A stretch of 64,000 nucleotides of DNA from a bacterium (GTDB taxonomy: Bacteria; Joyebacterota; Joyebacteria; Joyebacterales; Joyebacteraceae), in assembly GCA_029990205.1 (NCBI GenBank), contig JAPEKQ010000002.1, forward strand, positions 126,501-190,500, given 5' to 3'. The notes under the pieces are model-generated. The model worked only from the letters and a program-made list of their open reading frames with translations. It was not told where the DNA came from and made no database searches. A program made the translations under genes and the position numbers. Positions within the stretch are counted from its first letter, which is position 1. Every line of letters starts with the position of its first letter. Of the stretch, positions 1 through 9,403 are shown piece after piece.

Positions 1-540
1 CCGGACTTCGATCTGCTCCTGACAGGCAGCTTCGAGTGGCGCCCGAACGTTGACTCGCTCACCTGGTTCATTCGCGAGATCCATCCGCGCATCCTCGAGC
101 GGCGTCCGGGAACGACCGTGCGGGTCGTCGGGCCCGGGTCGGACAAGCTCCGCGACCAACTGGCGTCACCGGGCGTGATGTTCGAGGGACGCGTGGACGA
201 CATTGCCCCGTACTTCAGGAGCACCCGGCTTCTTCTCGTTCCGCTGAGGATCGGGAGCGGGATCCGTGTGAAGATCGTCCAGGCCTTCGGAGCGCGGGTG
301 CCCGTGGTGAGCACGGCGAAGGGATGCGAGGGGCTCGAGGTCGATACGGGGAAGCACCTGATGGTCGCCGACGAGCCGACGGAGTTCGCGGCGATGGTCG
401 CCGAGCTGCTCGACGACACCGACATGAGAAACAGGCTCGCGCGCGAGGGACGCGCGCTCGCCGAGCGGATGCACGATGCGCTCGCGACCGACCGACCCTT
501 CGTCCGCGTGTGTGAGAAGCTCGGAGGATCCCCGGACTGA
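1..540 (+). CDS. Glycosyltransferase family 4 (GT-B), C-terminal part; 5' end outside the window
   Basis: The frame is open from base 1, so the N-terminal half lies upstream; 179 residues are visible. The visible part is the nucleotide-sugar-binding half of a GT-B glycosyltransferase. A strand reading LLLTGSFEWRPN is followed by the helix before VRVVGPG, then FEGRVDDIAPYF, then VPLRIGSGIRVKIVQAF, the usual donor-binding segment. It probably transfers a sugar to a lipid-linked glycan intermediate at the inner face of the membrane. It is convergent with the next glycosyltransferase (28-bp gap) and begins a polysaccharide cluster. Donor and acceptor cannot be told from the sequence. Confidence 0.85.
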   Translation, partial: PDFDLLLTGSFEWRPNVDSLTWFIREIHPRILERRPGTTVRVVGPGSDKLRDQLASPGVMFEGRVDDIAPYFRSTRLLLVPLRIGSGIRVKIVQAFGARVPVVSTAKGCEGLEVDTGKHLMVADEPTEFAAMVAELLDDTDMRNRLAREGRALAERMHDALATDRPFVRVCEKLGGSPD

Positions 541-568
541 AGGCGTATGGGAACGTAGAAGGGAGCGC

Positions 569-1798
569 CTACCCGCGCTCGGCGAGTTCCTCGAGCCTTG
601 CGGGAAGCGCGTCCCAGGAGTAGCGGGACCTCACGAAGCTCCGTCCGGCCAGCCCGATCCTCTCGCGAAGCCCCGCGTCGTTGAGAAGCCGCACGATCTC
701 CGCGGCGACCATCTCCGGCGCGTCCCGAACGATGATCTCGGATCCATCGTCCGCCTCGATACCGCGATTGACGATCTCCGTTACGACCGACGGTATCCCT
801 GCCGCCATTGCCTCGAGCACCTTGTTCTGGACGCCCGCCGCGTAGCGCAGAGGCGCGGCGAAGACCTCGCCCGTGCGATAGACCTCCGTGAGCGATTCGA
901 CATACCCGGCGACATCGACCCACCCGAGATCCCCCAGCGAGGCGACCGCGGGTGTGAGGGAGTGACCGACGACGCGCAGGCGGGCCTGCGGCTGCCGCGT
1001 GATCACGAGGGGCATGATGTCCCGGGCGAGATGGGTCACGGCATCGATGTTGTGTGGGATGCTCAGATTGCCGACGAACAGCACGGTCCTGGCAGCCGCT
1101 GAGTCGATTCCCGCCCGGCTCTGCTTGAGGTCGGCGTGCGGCGCGAGATCGAACAACGCACTCTCGACACCGTTCGTCACGACACGCACCGGAGCGCCCG
1201 GCGCCAGGCCCAGAATCGCATCCCTGTCAGACGCCGAGACCACCCAGCTTTCGTCGAACGCCCGGGTGATCCTCGCTTCGTACGCCGCGATCTTCCTGGC
1301 CTCCCACGCGTAGGCCGGACGAATCGGCGCGGGACGATGCGGCAATGACGCCAGGAGTTCTGCTGAGATGGCGTCGGTGAGATCCATCACGTGAACCTGA
1401 CCGGGATGCTGCTTCATCACGCTCCCGTCAGGTCCCAGGACGAACTGCGCCATCCGGAAGAGATGTACGAAGACGACATCGTACTCCCGCTCGCGCAGCG
1501 CGCGCTGTACGGCCGCCCGCATTGCAGACGACTGATAGTAGCTTGCCTGAAACGGCGCCGGGCTCAGCAGGCGCGCAGCCATGTTGATGTACGACGCTCG
1601 CCGCGACAGAGGCACGGTCGTCACGTCGGCGCGCTCCCGCAGCGCGGCCACGTTCGTGTCGTGATCCCCGTCATCGGTGAACGTGATCAGGTCGACTTCG
1701 TGACGTTCCGAGACGCTCCGGAGCGTGTTCCACGTGCGCAGACGGTCGCCCCTCAGCGGTGGGTAGGGCAGTCGAGACGTCAGCATCAGGACACGCAC
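569..1798 (-). CDS. Glycosyltransferase family 4, exopolysaccharide type
   Basis: A complete 409-residue GT-B glycosyltransferase starting at GTG. The N-terminus (MRVLMLTSRLPYPPLRGDR) is typical of the sugar transferases associated with exopolysaccharide/PEP-CTERM loci, in which PYPP-x-GD marks the first Rossmann loop. The C-terminal donor-binding half is at about residues 235-400, with VLFVGNLSIPHN, then a segment reading APLRYAAGVQNKVLEAMAAG. Its start overlaps the stop of the O-antigen ligase gene by 13 bp, so it is the last gene of a unit running exporter, chain-length protein, polymerase, glycosyltransferase. The sugar specificity is unknown. Confidence 0.85.
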   Translation of the reverse strand: MRVLMLTSRLPYPPLRGDRLRTWNTLRSVSERHEVDLITFTDDGDHDTNVAALRERADVTTVPLSRRASYINMAARLLSPAPFQASYYQSSAMRAAVQRALREREYDVVFVHLFRMAQFVLGPDGSVMKQHPGQVHVMDLTDAISAELLASLPHRPAPIRPAYAWEARKIAAYEARITRAFDESWVVSASDRDAILGLAPGAPVRVVTNGVESALFDLAPHADLKQSRAGIDSAAARTVLFVGNLSIPHNIDAVTHLARDIMPLVITRQPQARLRVVGHSLTPAVASLGDLGWVDVAGYVESLTEVYRTGEVFAAPLRYAAGVQNKVLEAMAAGIPSVVTEIVNRGIEADDGSEIIVRDAPEMVAAEIVRLLNDAGLRERIGLAGRSFVRSRYSWDALPARLEELAERG

Positions 1799-3231
1799 GA
1801 GCCCTCCCCCACGGAGTTCTCACACGCGGAGTCCTGACGCGTGGAGGCGACTGCCTGCGCGACGCCGAGCACGAGGACGATCACAAGACCGGCGTTCTTC
1901 GAGTAGAACTGCGGCGACGTGACGGAGAGCGCGAGGAAGGCGATGAGCACACCGAAGCCGGCGAACAACGCCGCTCGCATCCACACCGAGTCCGCCGAGC
2001 GAGCGCTTCGGAAGACCTGCGCCACACCCCGGAGATAGAGCACGAGGTACGATACGAGCCCGACGATGCCAAGCTTGAAAACCAGGAAGAGATAGGCGTT
2101 GTGACCGTAGTTGGTCTCACGGAAGAAGCTGCGGATCGGCGACATGTAGCTGAACGTCGCGCCAAGACCGTGTCCGATGATCGGGTTCCGTGCGATGAGT
2201 TCGATCTGCGCACGCGCTTCCTCGAGGCGCTCGTAGACCGTGATCGACGCGAGTGGTGAGGAGAGCGTGGAGAACCGACTGGCGAGGCTCCCAAGCACGC
2301 CGAAGATCCGCCAACCGAAGACGGCGTAGGCGCCGGCCAGGGCGGCGCCGGCAAGGATGAGCGCGAAGCCGGCCACGCGAGCGGGCCGCGCCCGACACGC
2401 GAGCGCGGAGACGGCGACCGCGATGACTCCGCCCAGCCAGAATCCCCGGGAAAGCGAGACGGCCAGCGCGAGCGTGCTCACGAGCCCGAGCACGATCGCG
2501 GCGGCGAACTCGCTCCGCCGACGCGCGAGGAAGAACAGCGTGGCCGCGCCGACGAGTGCGACCATCGGGAGGACCTCGTTGACCGGCGCTCGCTGCCACT
2601 GCATCTCCGACGCGAAGGCAGCGACGCTCAGCATCTGGTTGTAGGTCAGCAAGGCATTGACGGCGAAGAAGACGACGACGGCAAGAAACGCGATGCCGAG
2701 TGCGGCCGCGCTCTTCCGGGACCGGGCGACCGTCGCGATCGGGAAGAACAGGACCAGCGGCGAGAACCGGACGAGGTCACGGAACCACCAGAGAACGCTC
2801 CCCCCGTAAAGAAGCGCCGGGAGAAGCGAGGCCGCGGCGATGATGAAGAACACGCTGATGGCCCGACCGACCGGCGACGCGACAGCGCGAGCGCCCTCGG
2901 GCGACCGGGCATGGCGCACAAGCCACCCGAGAAGCGTCAGGCCGAACAGCGCGGCGTACGCGAGTTCGACCACGTCGATCTCGACGTTGCTCTGGAGTGT
3001 CCGCATCTGGAGGAGGACAATGAGCAGAAGGCCGGCGAAGGTGTTCGAGTAGGCCAGGACCGCCACGGCCGCGAAGAGCGCCGCGCCCACGAGAAGCAGC
3101 GGCTCCCGCATGCCGACCCAGGCGAGCAGCGCCTGCGGGACCGCCAGAATGAGCAGGAGCGTGATGAGCCTGCCATCGATCCGGTACGAGTGATCGGTCA
3201 GGACGTCTCCGGCTGCCTCATGCGGCGTCAC
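1786..3231 (-). CDS. O-antigen ligase / Wzy-type polysaccharide polymerase
   Basis: A polytopic membrane protein of about 481 residues with roughly 12 hydrophobic segments. Toward the C-terminus a large loop contains NPIIGHGLGATF and NYGHNAYLFLVFKLG, the signature of the Wzy_C/O-antigen ligase family; the His in GHN is the conserved one. It should polymerise or ligate undecaprenyl-linked repeat units at the periplasmic face. The start is uncertain. The frame is open to 3267, but that would overlap the upstream gene by 50 bp. GTG at 3231 has a GGTGG sequence 5 bp upstream and gives a normal 14-bp overlap. Flanking Wzz, SLBB and glycosyltransferase genes support the role. Confidence 0.85.
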   Translation of the reverse strand: MTPHEAAGDVLTDHSYRIDGRLITLLLILAVPQALLAWVGMREPLLLVGAALFAAVAVLAYSNTFAGLLLIVLLQMRTLQSNVEIDVVELAYAALFGLTLLGWLVRHARSPEGARAVASPVGRAISVFFIIAAASLLPALLYGGSVLWWFRDLVRFSPLVLFFPIATVARSRKSAAALGIAFLAVVVFFAVNALLTYNQMLSVAAFASEMQWQRAPVNEVLPMVALVGAATLFFLARRRSEFAAAIVLGLVSTLALAVSLSRGFWLGGVIAVAVSALACRARPARVAGFALILAGAALAGAYAVFGWRIFGVLGSLASRFSTLSSPLASITVYERLEEARAQIELIARNPIIGHGLGATFSYMSPIRSFFRETNYGHNAYLFLVFKLGIVGLVSYLVLYLRGVAQVFRSARSADSVWMRAALFAGFGVLIAFLALSVTSPQFYSKNAGLVIVLVLGVAQAVASTRQDSACENSVGEGSCVS

Positions 3232-4426
3232 GGTCGCCACCCCGCCCGCTGAGACGCGCCACATCACTCCGCAGCATGCCTGCGATCGCGTCGAGGTTGC
3301 GTCTGGTCGGGCTGCTGGCGTCGGTCGTGCGCAGGAACTCGAGCCACAACGCCATCAGAATCCCGGTCACGAGACCGATGAGCGCGCCGATGATGACCAT
3401 CACGGTCCGTCGGGGCCTCGTCCGGATCTCGGGGGCGCGCGGGATGTCGAGGAGCTGGAGCGTCGGGGTGTCCCGCTGCTCCTGTATCCGCGCCGCCTCG
3501 TACTCCTGCACGAGGTAGAAGTAGACCTGATTGAGCACCTCGGTCTCGCGCATGAGCCCGCCCAGCTCGATAGCGAGCTCGGGCATCTCCGCGAGCGGGA
3601 TCGTGGAGCCTCCCGATGTTCCGCCCGTGCGCAGCTCGGCCAGCTGGCGCCGGTACTCGCGAAGCTCGGACTCGAGCCTCACGACCTCGGGGTGGTCCTC
3701 GCTGGCGTAGCCGCGCAGGAGTCCCATCTGGATCTCGGTCATCGCGACCTGAGCCTCAAGGCTCGCGAGAGCCGTGATCGTCGCCCGCGCCTGTTCCGTC
3801 ATCTCGATGCTCGCGTGTTCGCGCTGGAAGTCGACGAGCTCCTGCTCGGCCGCGCTCAGGCGCTCGCGCGTGTCCTCGAGGCGCCCCTTCACGAACTCGC
3901 GGACCCGGCGTCCTGAGGTCGACCGGACCTCGGAGTTGTACGTCTCGAGTTCCGAAAGGAAGGTCCCGGCGACGTCGCGCGCGCGAACCGGGTCTCGCGC
4001 TTCAACGGAGACGCGGACCACGCCGTTCTCGTCAAGCACGACGTCGGTCCGGTCGCGAAGCGTCAGCATTGCCTCGTCGATCGTGTCCGAGCGGTAGACG
4101 TCCATGAGCCCGTTCTGACGGACGACGGCCTCGCGAACGCGACGGCTCTCCATGACCGCAAGCAGCACCTGCCCCGGTGATGCGGTCCCCGGCATATCGA
4201 AGATGGGCAGCGAGGCCTCGACGTAGCTCAGCAGTCCCGGCTCGCGCCCGGACTGCTCCGTCGGAATGACGCTCCCGTTCGACGTGTACCACTTCGGGAT
4301 GACGAGTGAGATCACCGCCGTCACGGCTGCAACGACGAGGATGTTGAGCACGATGACCTTGCGCCACTTCAGTAGAACGACCAGATAGTCGGTCAGCGAT
4401 CCGCTGCCGCGGGCCTGCTCGGCCAT
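3218..4426 (-). CDS. Polysaccharide chain-length determinant (Wzz/GumC family)
   Basis: A 402-residue protein with a membrane helix near each end (about 20-45 and 340-360) around a long periplasmic domain rich in coiled-coil helix (about 160-310), the layout of Wzz/GumC polysaccharide co-polymerases. The second helix follows the proline-rich RAPEIRTRPRR stretch usual in the family. No cytoplasmic tyrosine kinase domain is fused. It sets chain length together with the polymerase downstream and the SLBB exporter upstream. ATG at 4426 is preceded by GGAGG; an in-frame ATG at 4444 would place that ribosome site inside the gene. The stop overlaps the polymerase start. Confidence 0.88.
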   Translation of the reverse strand: MAEQARGSGSLTDYLVVLLKWRKVIVLNILVVAAVTAVISLVIPKWYTSNGSVIPTEQSGREPGLLSYVEASLPIFDMPGTASPGQVLLAVMESRRVREAVVRQNGLMDVYRSDTIDEAMLTLRDRTDVVLDENGVVRVSVEARDPVRARDVAGTFLSELETYNSEVRSTSGRRVREFVKGRLEDTRERLSAAEQELVDFQREHASIEMTEQARATITALASLEAQVAMTEIQMGLLRGYASEDHPEVVRLESELREYRRQLAELRTGGTSGGSTIPLAEMPELAIELGGLMRETEVLNQVYFYLVQEYEAARIQEQRDTPTLQLLDIPRAPEIRTRPRRTVMVIIGALIGLVTGILMALWLEFLRTTDASSPTRRNLDAIAGMLRSDVARLSGRGGDRDAA

Positions 4427-4443
4427 GTCCCCTCCAGGGATCA

Positions 4444-6033
4444 CTACTGCGAGATATTGTCTATGACGATGTAGATCGTGGCGACCTGACCGGCGATCGA
4501 TAGCACGTCCTTGGTCACCTGGAGCCAGTCGGTCGCCTCGCGCCGCGGGACGAAGACGGTGTCACCGGACCGCACCGGGGTTCGCGTCGTAGCCCGCACG
4601 CGCTGTCCCGTGATAGAGCGCACGACGCTCACGCGCCGACGGCTCGCCAGCGGCGCATACCCGCCGGCCGCGTCGACGTAGTCGCGGATCGAGCCTCCGT
4701 CCACGAAATCGACATACCCGGGGGTCGCCACCGCGCCGCTGACCCGTACGGCGTCCATGCGTCTCGGGACATCAATGACATCGCCGCCCCGAAGGAGCGG
4801 GTCATCTCCCTCTCCATGCTCGAAGAGAGCTCGGAAGTCGACGGAAACGAGCACCGAGGGCTCGACCGTGGTGGCGTGGAGGAACGACGCCTCCTCTGTC
4901 GTGAGCGACCCGCGGTCGCTCTCCATGAGAAACGCCAGCTCGCGCTCGCCCGCGGTCTCGCCCGCCGACGGTGAACGCCGCGTGAGCGATGCCCGGTCGA
5001 GGTCCGCCCAATCGGTGAAGCCTCCGGCTCGCTCGATGACATCGGTCAGCCGGTCCTCACCCTCGATGATCGCGAAGTGTCCGGCGTTCGTGGCCTCGCC
5101 GCTCACCTCGACCCGGTATGCAACATGCCAGAGATCGTCGCGCCGCACGTAGATGCGGTCTCCATCCGTCAGAACCCGGTTGAGGTCGCTCTGCTCCCAC
5201 GCGGCCTCGGAGAGGTCCAGCATCTCGCTCTCGTACGCCCGCGGATCATCCGGGGAGAATCGGACGAATTCCACGGATGCCATCATGGCATCGCGGCGCG
5301 CGCCGCCGGCGACGCTGATGGCATCGGACAGACGGTCACCCGGAAGCAACCCGTACATTCCAGGCACGTTCACGGCTCCGACGATCTCGAATACCCGGCT
5401 GCGGAACGGGACGTGAACGATGTTCCCCCGGGCCGCCATCGGGTTGCCTTCGAGATCTCCGGCATTGGCGTAGCTCGCGAGGTCGGCACGCACAACCCCT
5501 CCGTCGTCGCCCCGAAGCTCCACCCCCCTGAGCGACGCTCTCGGCAGGGGACCGCCGGCCATCTCGATGACGCGTGAGATCCTCGTCGTCGCGAGCACCT
5601 CGTAGCTCCCCGGTCGCTCGACGGCTCCCGTTACGTGCAGCGTGGTGCTCCTCGGTGAAACGAGTGTCAGGAGCAGTTCGACGTGGTGGTAGTAGTCCTC
5701 GAGCGCGTCCCGGACGGCGACCTCCACCTCCGCGATGGTCATATCACGCACATCGACGACGCCCCCCTCAGGGAGAACGATCGATCCCGCCGGCCCCACG
5801 CGCAGTTGGACGGCGAGATTCTGCTCGCCGAGAATGCTCAGAAGGAACCCGTCGCCGGGCCCGACGACGTACTCGTCCGCCGCAACCGGACCGTCCGGCG
5901 CCATCGCCCGCGTGTCCTTGACCTCCCAGGCCGGCGTCGCCTCGACGACGGCGGTCGGCGAACCCGCCTGAGGTGGGACCTCCGGCACCTGCGCCGTCAG
6001 CAACGACGCTACCATGAGAGTATGAAGAAGCAT
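4444..6033 (-). CDS. SLBB-domain polysaccharide export protein (Wza-like)
   Basis: A 529-residue exported protein. A short hydrophobic N-terminus looks like a signal sequence with no lipobox Cys. Next comes a Poly_export domain (about 50-125; DEYVVGPGDGFLLSILGE). At least three SLBB beta-grasp repeats follow, each starting with a V-x-V-x-G-A/E-V-x-x-P-G-x-Y pattern (TGAVERPGSYEV, VGAVNVPGMYGL, SGAVATPGYVDF). The C-terminus ends in a hydrophobic helix. Wza-like proteins form the outer-membrane or periplasmic export channel for capsule or exopolysaccharide. ATG is preceded by AGGAGG. It is the first gene of the exporter/Wzz/Wzy/GT unit and has its own promoter upstream. Confidence 0.88.
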   Translation of the reverse strand: MLLHTLMVASLLTAQVPEVPPQAGSPTAVVEATPAWEVKDTRAMAPDGPVAADEYVVGPGDGFLLSILGEQNLAVQLRVGPAGSIVLPEGGVVDVRDMTIAEVEVAVRDALEDYYHHVELLLTLVSPRSTTLHVTGAVERPGSYEVLATTRISRVIEMAGGPLPRASLRGVELRGDDGGVVRADLASYANAGDLEGNPMAARGNIVHVPFRSRVFEIVGAVNVPGMYGLLPGDRLSDAISVAGGARRDAMMASVEFVRFSPDDPRAYESEMLDLSEAAWEQSDLNRVLTDGDRIYVRRDDLWHVAYRVEVSGEATNAGHFAIIEGEDRLTDVIERAGGFTDWADLDRASLTRRSPSAGETAGERELAFLMESDRGSLTTEEASFLHATTVEPSVLVSVDFRALFEHGEGDDPLLRGGDVIDVPRRMDAVRVSGAVATPGYVDFVDGGSIRDYVDAAGGYAPLASRRRVSVVRSITGQRVRATTRTPVRSGDTVFVPRREATDWLQVTKDVLSIAGQVATIYIVIDNISQ

Positions 6034-6086
6034 GCCCCTGCGCCTCCTGGGCTCGGGTCAGCGTGTGCAACATGGTCAATAATGTG

Positions 6087-6116
6087 ATGGTATGGGAATG
6101 ATGAGACGTGTGTCAA
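6087..6116 (-). promoter_or_regulatory. Sigma70-type promoter for the SLBB/Wzz/Wzy operon
   Basis: On the minus strand TTGACA (6111-6116) is followed by an 18-bp spacer and TACCAT (6087-6092). It lies in the 110-bp gap between the phosphodiesterase stop and the SLBB start, leaving a leader of roughly 50 nt. Seen by eye only. Confidence 0.55.
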
Positions 6117-6143
6117 TACGGCTGTGTTCGATGCGCCGGCCGC

Positions 6144-7742
6144 CTAGAGATAGCCGAGGTCTTCGAGGCGCTTCCTGATGGCCTCGTCGTCGGGACCGTC
6201 CTCGAGGTCGGGCGCCGCGCCCTGTCCCTCCGCGACCGAGCGGACAGCGTGACTCAGCAGAAAGTCGGGGTCGAGTATCTCGGTCAGCACGCGCCCCTCC
6301 ATGCTCTCGGGGAGGCCTTCATCAAGGAGATGGAGGATCGTCGGGGCAACATCGACGACGGACGGCCCGCCACCGCGGCCGCGACCGCTCGTTCCGATCC
6401 GCGCGCCGGCGGCGAGCAGCACTCCGTTCATGCGGTGCGAGCCGCTGTGTCTTGGCGAGAACGTCCGTTCCTCCCATAGCGGCGCATCGAGTTCGTCCTT
6501 GAGCATCACGCACGACCAGTCGTTCGCCGACACGAGCAGGTCAGGGAGCACAACGCCATCAGGGCTCGGTCCTTTCTCCCCCGGCAGGACAGCCTCGAAC
6601 GCGATCCCCCGCTCCGCACCCCATCCCAGGAGTCGCTCCCGGATGTCGCGCGCCAGATCGAGCCTCGCGCCGGGATCCGGACGAAGCATCCGGTTGACGT
6701 AGATGCCGCCGAAAGGAATGGTGTGACCGGGATCGAACGCGGCGCTGCGCTCGAAGTCCACCGTCCCGCGTACACCCAGGACCGACTCGCCGCGCCGGCG
6801 GCGGCCGCGATCGTAGAGCCGGGGCGCGACCTTGTGGACCCCGATGACCCGTGCCGCTCCCCGCACCGCGCTCCACGCGGCCCGTCGTGCCCGATCGGCG
6901 ACGGCATCGCTCTGCCCGCCGGGAACGAGGAGCCCCTGCTCCATGAGCCACGCGTTCAACCGGAAGACGGCCGTGTTCGCCCCGAATCCATGGTCCGAGA
7001 CGATGAGGACGCTCGTGTCGTCATCCGCAGCGTCGAGGAGACGCGCGACCGCGTCGTCGACACGCGACCAGAAGGCCGGATCCGCCGCCGCGCCGCCGTC
7101 GGTCCCGCTCCACAGGCGGTGCTGGTACCAGTCGGTCGCAGCCAGCACGACCCAGGCGAGGTCCCACTCCTGTTCGCGCAGCACGGCCGAGGCGACACGG
7201 GCCTGGACGTCCAGAACGGACTCCGTCTCCCGTTTGAACCTCACGGCGTCGTCGTACTCGGCGTCGTGGTACGGGACCACGAGATCGTAGCGCCCGCCGG
7301 CCAGTTCGTTGAGTCTGGCTCGCATCTCCGGCGGGTACGTGTAGTCATCATCCGGCGTCGCACCGACGCCGGCCGTCATGGCTCCGTTCAGCGGATACGG
7401 AGGGAGCAGCATCGGGAAGTTGAGGACCACGGACCGCCTGTCTCGGGCGGTGAGCACGTCCCAGACGGCGCGTCCCGCGTAGTCACGCGAACCGATCGGC
7501 CTGAGGCGCATGTCCTCGCCGGTCGGCGTGACGAAGTCGAACACGCCCGTTGTCTCCGGGCGAAGCCCTGTGGCCATTGTCAGCCAGGACGGCCCGGTCG
7601 CGGGAGGCACTGTGCTCTCGAGCGTCGCGGAGGTCCCCCGACGTTCAAGAGCGGACAGGGTCGGCATGGTGCCGTCGTCCATACGCGCGCCCATCACGTC
7701 GAACGTGGCGCCGTCCAGACCGATAACCAGAACTCGTGTCAT
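6144..7742 (-). CDS. Alkaline phosphatase superfamily phosphodiesterase/nucleotide pyrophosphatase
   Basis: A 532-residue protein starting at the ATG that gives MTRVLVIGLDGATFDV; upstream frame in other annotations would be spurious. The metal and nucleophile pattern of type I phosphodiesterases is visible: the first Asp in IGLDG, a Thr-rich segment SATLESTVPPATGPSW with the candidate nucleophile, LIVSDHGFG for the central metal site, and RHSGSHRMNG near the C-terminus. Such enzymes hydrolyse or transfer phospho- or sulfo-esters. Its start overlaps the flippase stop by 4 bp (ATGA), so it is translationally coupled to polysaccharide export. A role in modifying the glycan or its lipid carrier is inference. 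No signal peptide is seen, so it appears cytoplasmic. Confidence 0.8.
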   Translation of the reverse strand: MTRVLVIGLDGATFDVMGARMDDGTMPTLSALERRGTSATLESTVPPATGPSWLTMATGLRPETTGVFDFVTPTGEDMRLRPIGSRDYAGRAVWDVLTARDRRSVVLNFPMLLPPYPLNGAMTAGVGATPDDDYTYPPEMRARLNELAGGRYDLVVPYHDAEYDDAVRFKRETESVLDVQARVASAVLREQEWDLAWVVLAATDWYQHRLWSGTDGGAAADPAFWSRVDDAVARLLDAADDDTSVLIVSDHGFGANTAVFRLNAWLMEQGLLVPGGQSDAVADRARRAAWSAVRGAARVIGVHKVAPRLYDRGRRRRGESVLGVRGTVDFERSAAFDPGHTIPFGGIYVNRMLRPDPGARLDLARDIRERLLGWGAERGIAFEAVLPGEKGPSPDGVVLPDLLVSANDWSCVMLKDELDAPLWEERTFSPRHSGSHRMNGVLLAAGARIGTSGRGRGGGPSVVDVAPTILHLLDEGLPESMEGRVLTEILDPDFLLSHAVRSVAEGQGAAPDLEDGPDDEAIRKRLEDLGYL

Positions 7743-9250
7743 TCGCCCACCCTCCTCAGGTCGAGCCTGCGAAGGAATCGCCGGGCGACCTCGCGATCGA
7801 TGTCGTCGAAGGAGCGCGAGAGCGCGAAGCCCACGATACACAGCGCCGCAAGGACCGCTCCGAAGAGGATGACCAGCCAGCCGCCGGGTCGTCCGAACGC
7901 GACGTGGATACCGCGGACAGCGAACCCCACGACCACGAGTACAGCGACGGGGCGCGCGTGCTCGACCGAGAACGGCCACATCCCGTGAAGGACGCGAATC
8001 TCGAGAACACCCGCCAGGCCGCCCGCCGCGAGACCGCACGCCCCGGCGATAGCAGCGCCGACGACACCGTGCGACGGGATCAGGACTATGTCGAGAACCA
8101 CGTTCACAACGACCATGACGAGCGCGTTGACGAATGAGAGTCGCGTGTGCCCCCACGCTTCGAGCGTCATGCCCTCGGGCCCGAGGATCGTCTTGAAGAA
8201 CCGTCCCGCCGCGAGGATCACGAGCGCCAGGCCTCCGGCCGCATAGCGTTGCGTGAACAGGAGCTGCACGACCTCATCGCCGAACAGCACGAGCGCGAGA
8301 AAGAGGATGCCATTGACCATGAAGACCCACTTGACGATCCGGTGGTAGAGCGAACCGATCTCCCCGGGATCATCCATGGCGATCCGCTCGCTGATGACAG
8401 GCTTGTACACGCGGGCGAACGACGCGAGAACGAGCGTGAGCGGCATCACAAGACTCACGATGACCCGGTAGAGACCCGCGTCCGCCGCGGGCCGCATCCA
8501 GCCGAGAAAGAGGATGTCGAGCTGGCCGCGGAAGGTCACGACGATGGTCGCCAGTGAAAGCGGCCACGAGTACGCGATGATCTGCCGCATGGACACGCGC
8601 GCCTGCGGACCCGAGAAGAAGAGCGGCCGCAGCCGGAATGCGAGGAACCACGTCGCCGCGAGTGCGGTTCCCAGCACGGCGAGCGCGTATCCGGACGCCC
8701 ATCCGAGGAGCCCTGCGCCGGTGCCGAACAGGGCGACCGCCGCCGCGATCTTGAGGATCGGGAGCGTCAGGTACTGTATGTAGACCTCGTAGCGGACCTC
8801 CTGGCAGCCCACGAACGCGCTTGAGACCAGACGGATGAGAGCCATGAACGGGATGCTCAACGCGACCAGCCGGAGCACGGGGGCGAGTTCGGCCTTGCCG
8901 AAGAGGCCCTCCGCGATCGGTACGGAGAAGACGGCCAGGACGACCAGAACGACGGCTGAGGCCGTGAGCGAGAAGGTGAGGGAGCGCATGAGCAGGACGC
9001 CTGCCCTGCCGCGCTCGCCACGGGCCAGGTACTCCGGGATGAAACGATCGAGTGCGTTCGGAAGGCCGAGAAGGACGACGAGCAGCGCGACGTTCGCGAT
9101 GGCCTGAGCGAGCACGAATGTGCCGAACCGGTCCGGCCCGAGCCAACGCGTGAGAATGGCGAGCAGAACGTAGTTGAGCACGAGCGCCGCCACCGAACCG
9201 GTCAGCCCGATGCCAGCCTCCTTGAAGACCTTGAAGACCCTGCCCCTCAC
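7739..9250 (-). CDS. Polysaccharide flippase (MOP superfamily, Wzx-like)
   Basis: A 503-residue protein with 12-14 predicted membrane helices. The N-terminus (GIGLTGSVAALVLNYVLLAILTRWLGP within residues 11-37) is the classic opening of MOP-family polysaccharide transporters, followed by DRFGTFVLAQAIANV. It should flip undecaprenyl-linked oligosaccharide units across the cytoplasmic membrane and so supply the Wzy-type polymerase encoded downstream. The stop overlaps the phosphodiesterase start. It is divergent from the family 2 glycosyltransferase at 9404. Family assignment is secure; the substrate is not known. Confidence 0.88.
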   Translation of the reverse strand: MRGRVFKVFKEAGIGLTGSVAALVLNYVLLAILTRWLGPDRFGTFVLAQAIANVALLVVLLGLPNALDRFIPEYLARGERGRAGVLLMRSLTFSLTASAVVLVVLAVFSVPIAEGLFGKAELAPVLRLVALSIPFMALIRLVSSAFVGCQEVRYEVYIQYLTLPILKIAAAVALFGTGAGLLGWASGYALAVLGTALAATWFLAFRLRPLFFSGPQARVSMRQIIAYSWPLSLATIVVTFRGQLDILFLGWMRPAADAGLYRVIVSLVMPLTLVLASFARVYKPVISERIAMDDPGEIGSLYHRIVKWVFMVNGILFLALVLFGDEVVQLLFTQRYAAGGLALVILAAGRFFKTILGPEGMTLEAWGHTRLSFVNALVMVVVNVVLDIVLIPSHGVVGAAIAGACGLAAGGLAGVLEIRVLHGMWPFSVEHARPVAVLVVVGFAVRGIHVAFGRPGGWLVILFGAVLAALCIVGFALSRSFDDIDREVARRFLRRLDLRRVGE

Positions 9251-9304
9251 ATGTCCCCCTGCTCCTGACGCGCATCCGTCTCGCGCAACGTGCGCCCGGT
9301 GATG

Positions 9305-9333
9305 TTGAACCGCTATCCTACAGAGTGTAAGAT
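9305..9333 (+). promoter_or_regulatory. Possible sigma70 promoter for the family 2 glycosyltransferase
   Basis: TTGAAC (9305-9310), a 17-bp spacer and TAAGAT (9328-9333) lie about 70 bp before the GTG start at 9404, in the divergent gap with the flippase gene. Confidence 0.45.
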
Positions 9334-9403
9334 ACTGCGTCCGCGATTGCGAGACGCGTGCAACGCGACGAGTCCAGGCAGACCACCCCGATCGGAGGCA
9401 TCA

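Noticed and set aside
7743-8156. 138-codon N-terminal extension of the phosphodiesterase
   Set aside because: Arg-rich shadow of the flippase gene; the family starts at MTRVLVIGLDG.
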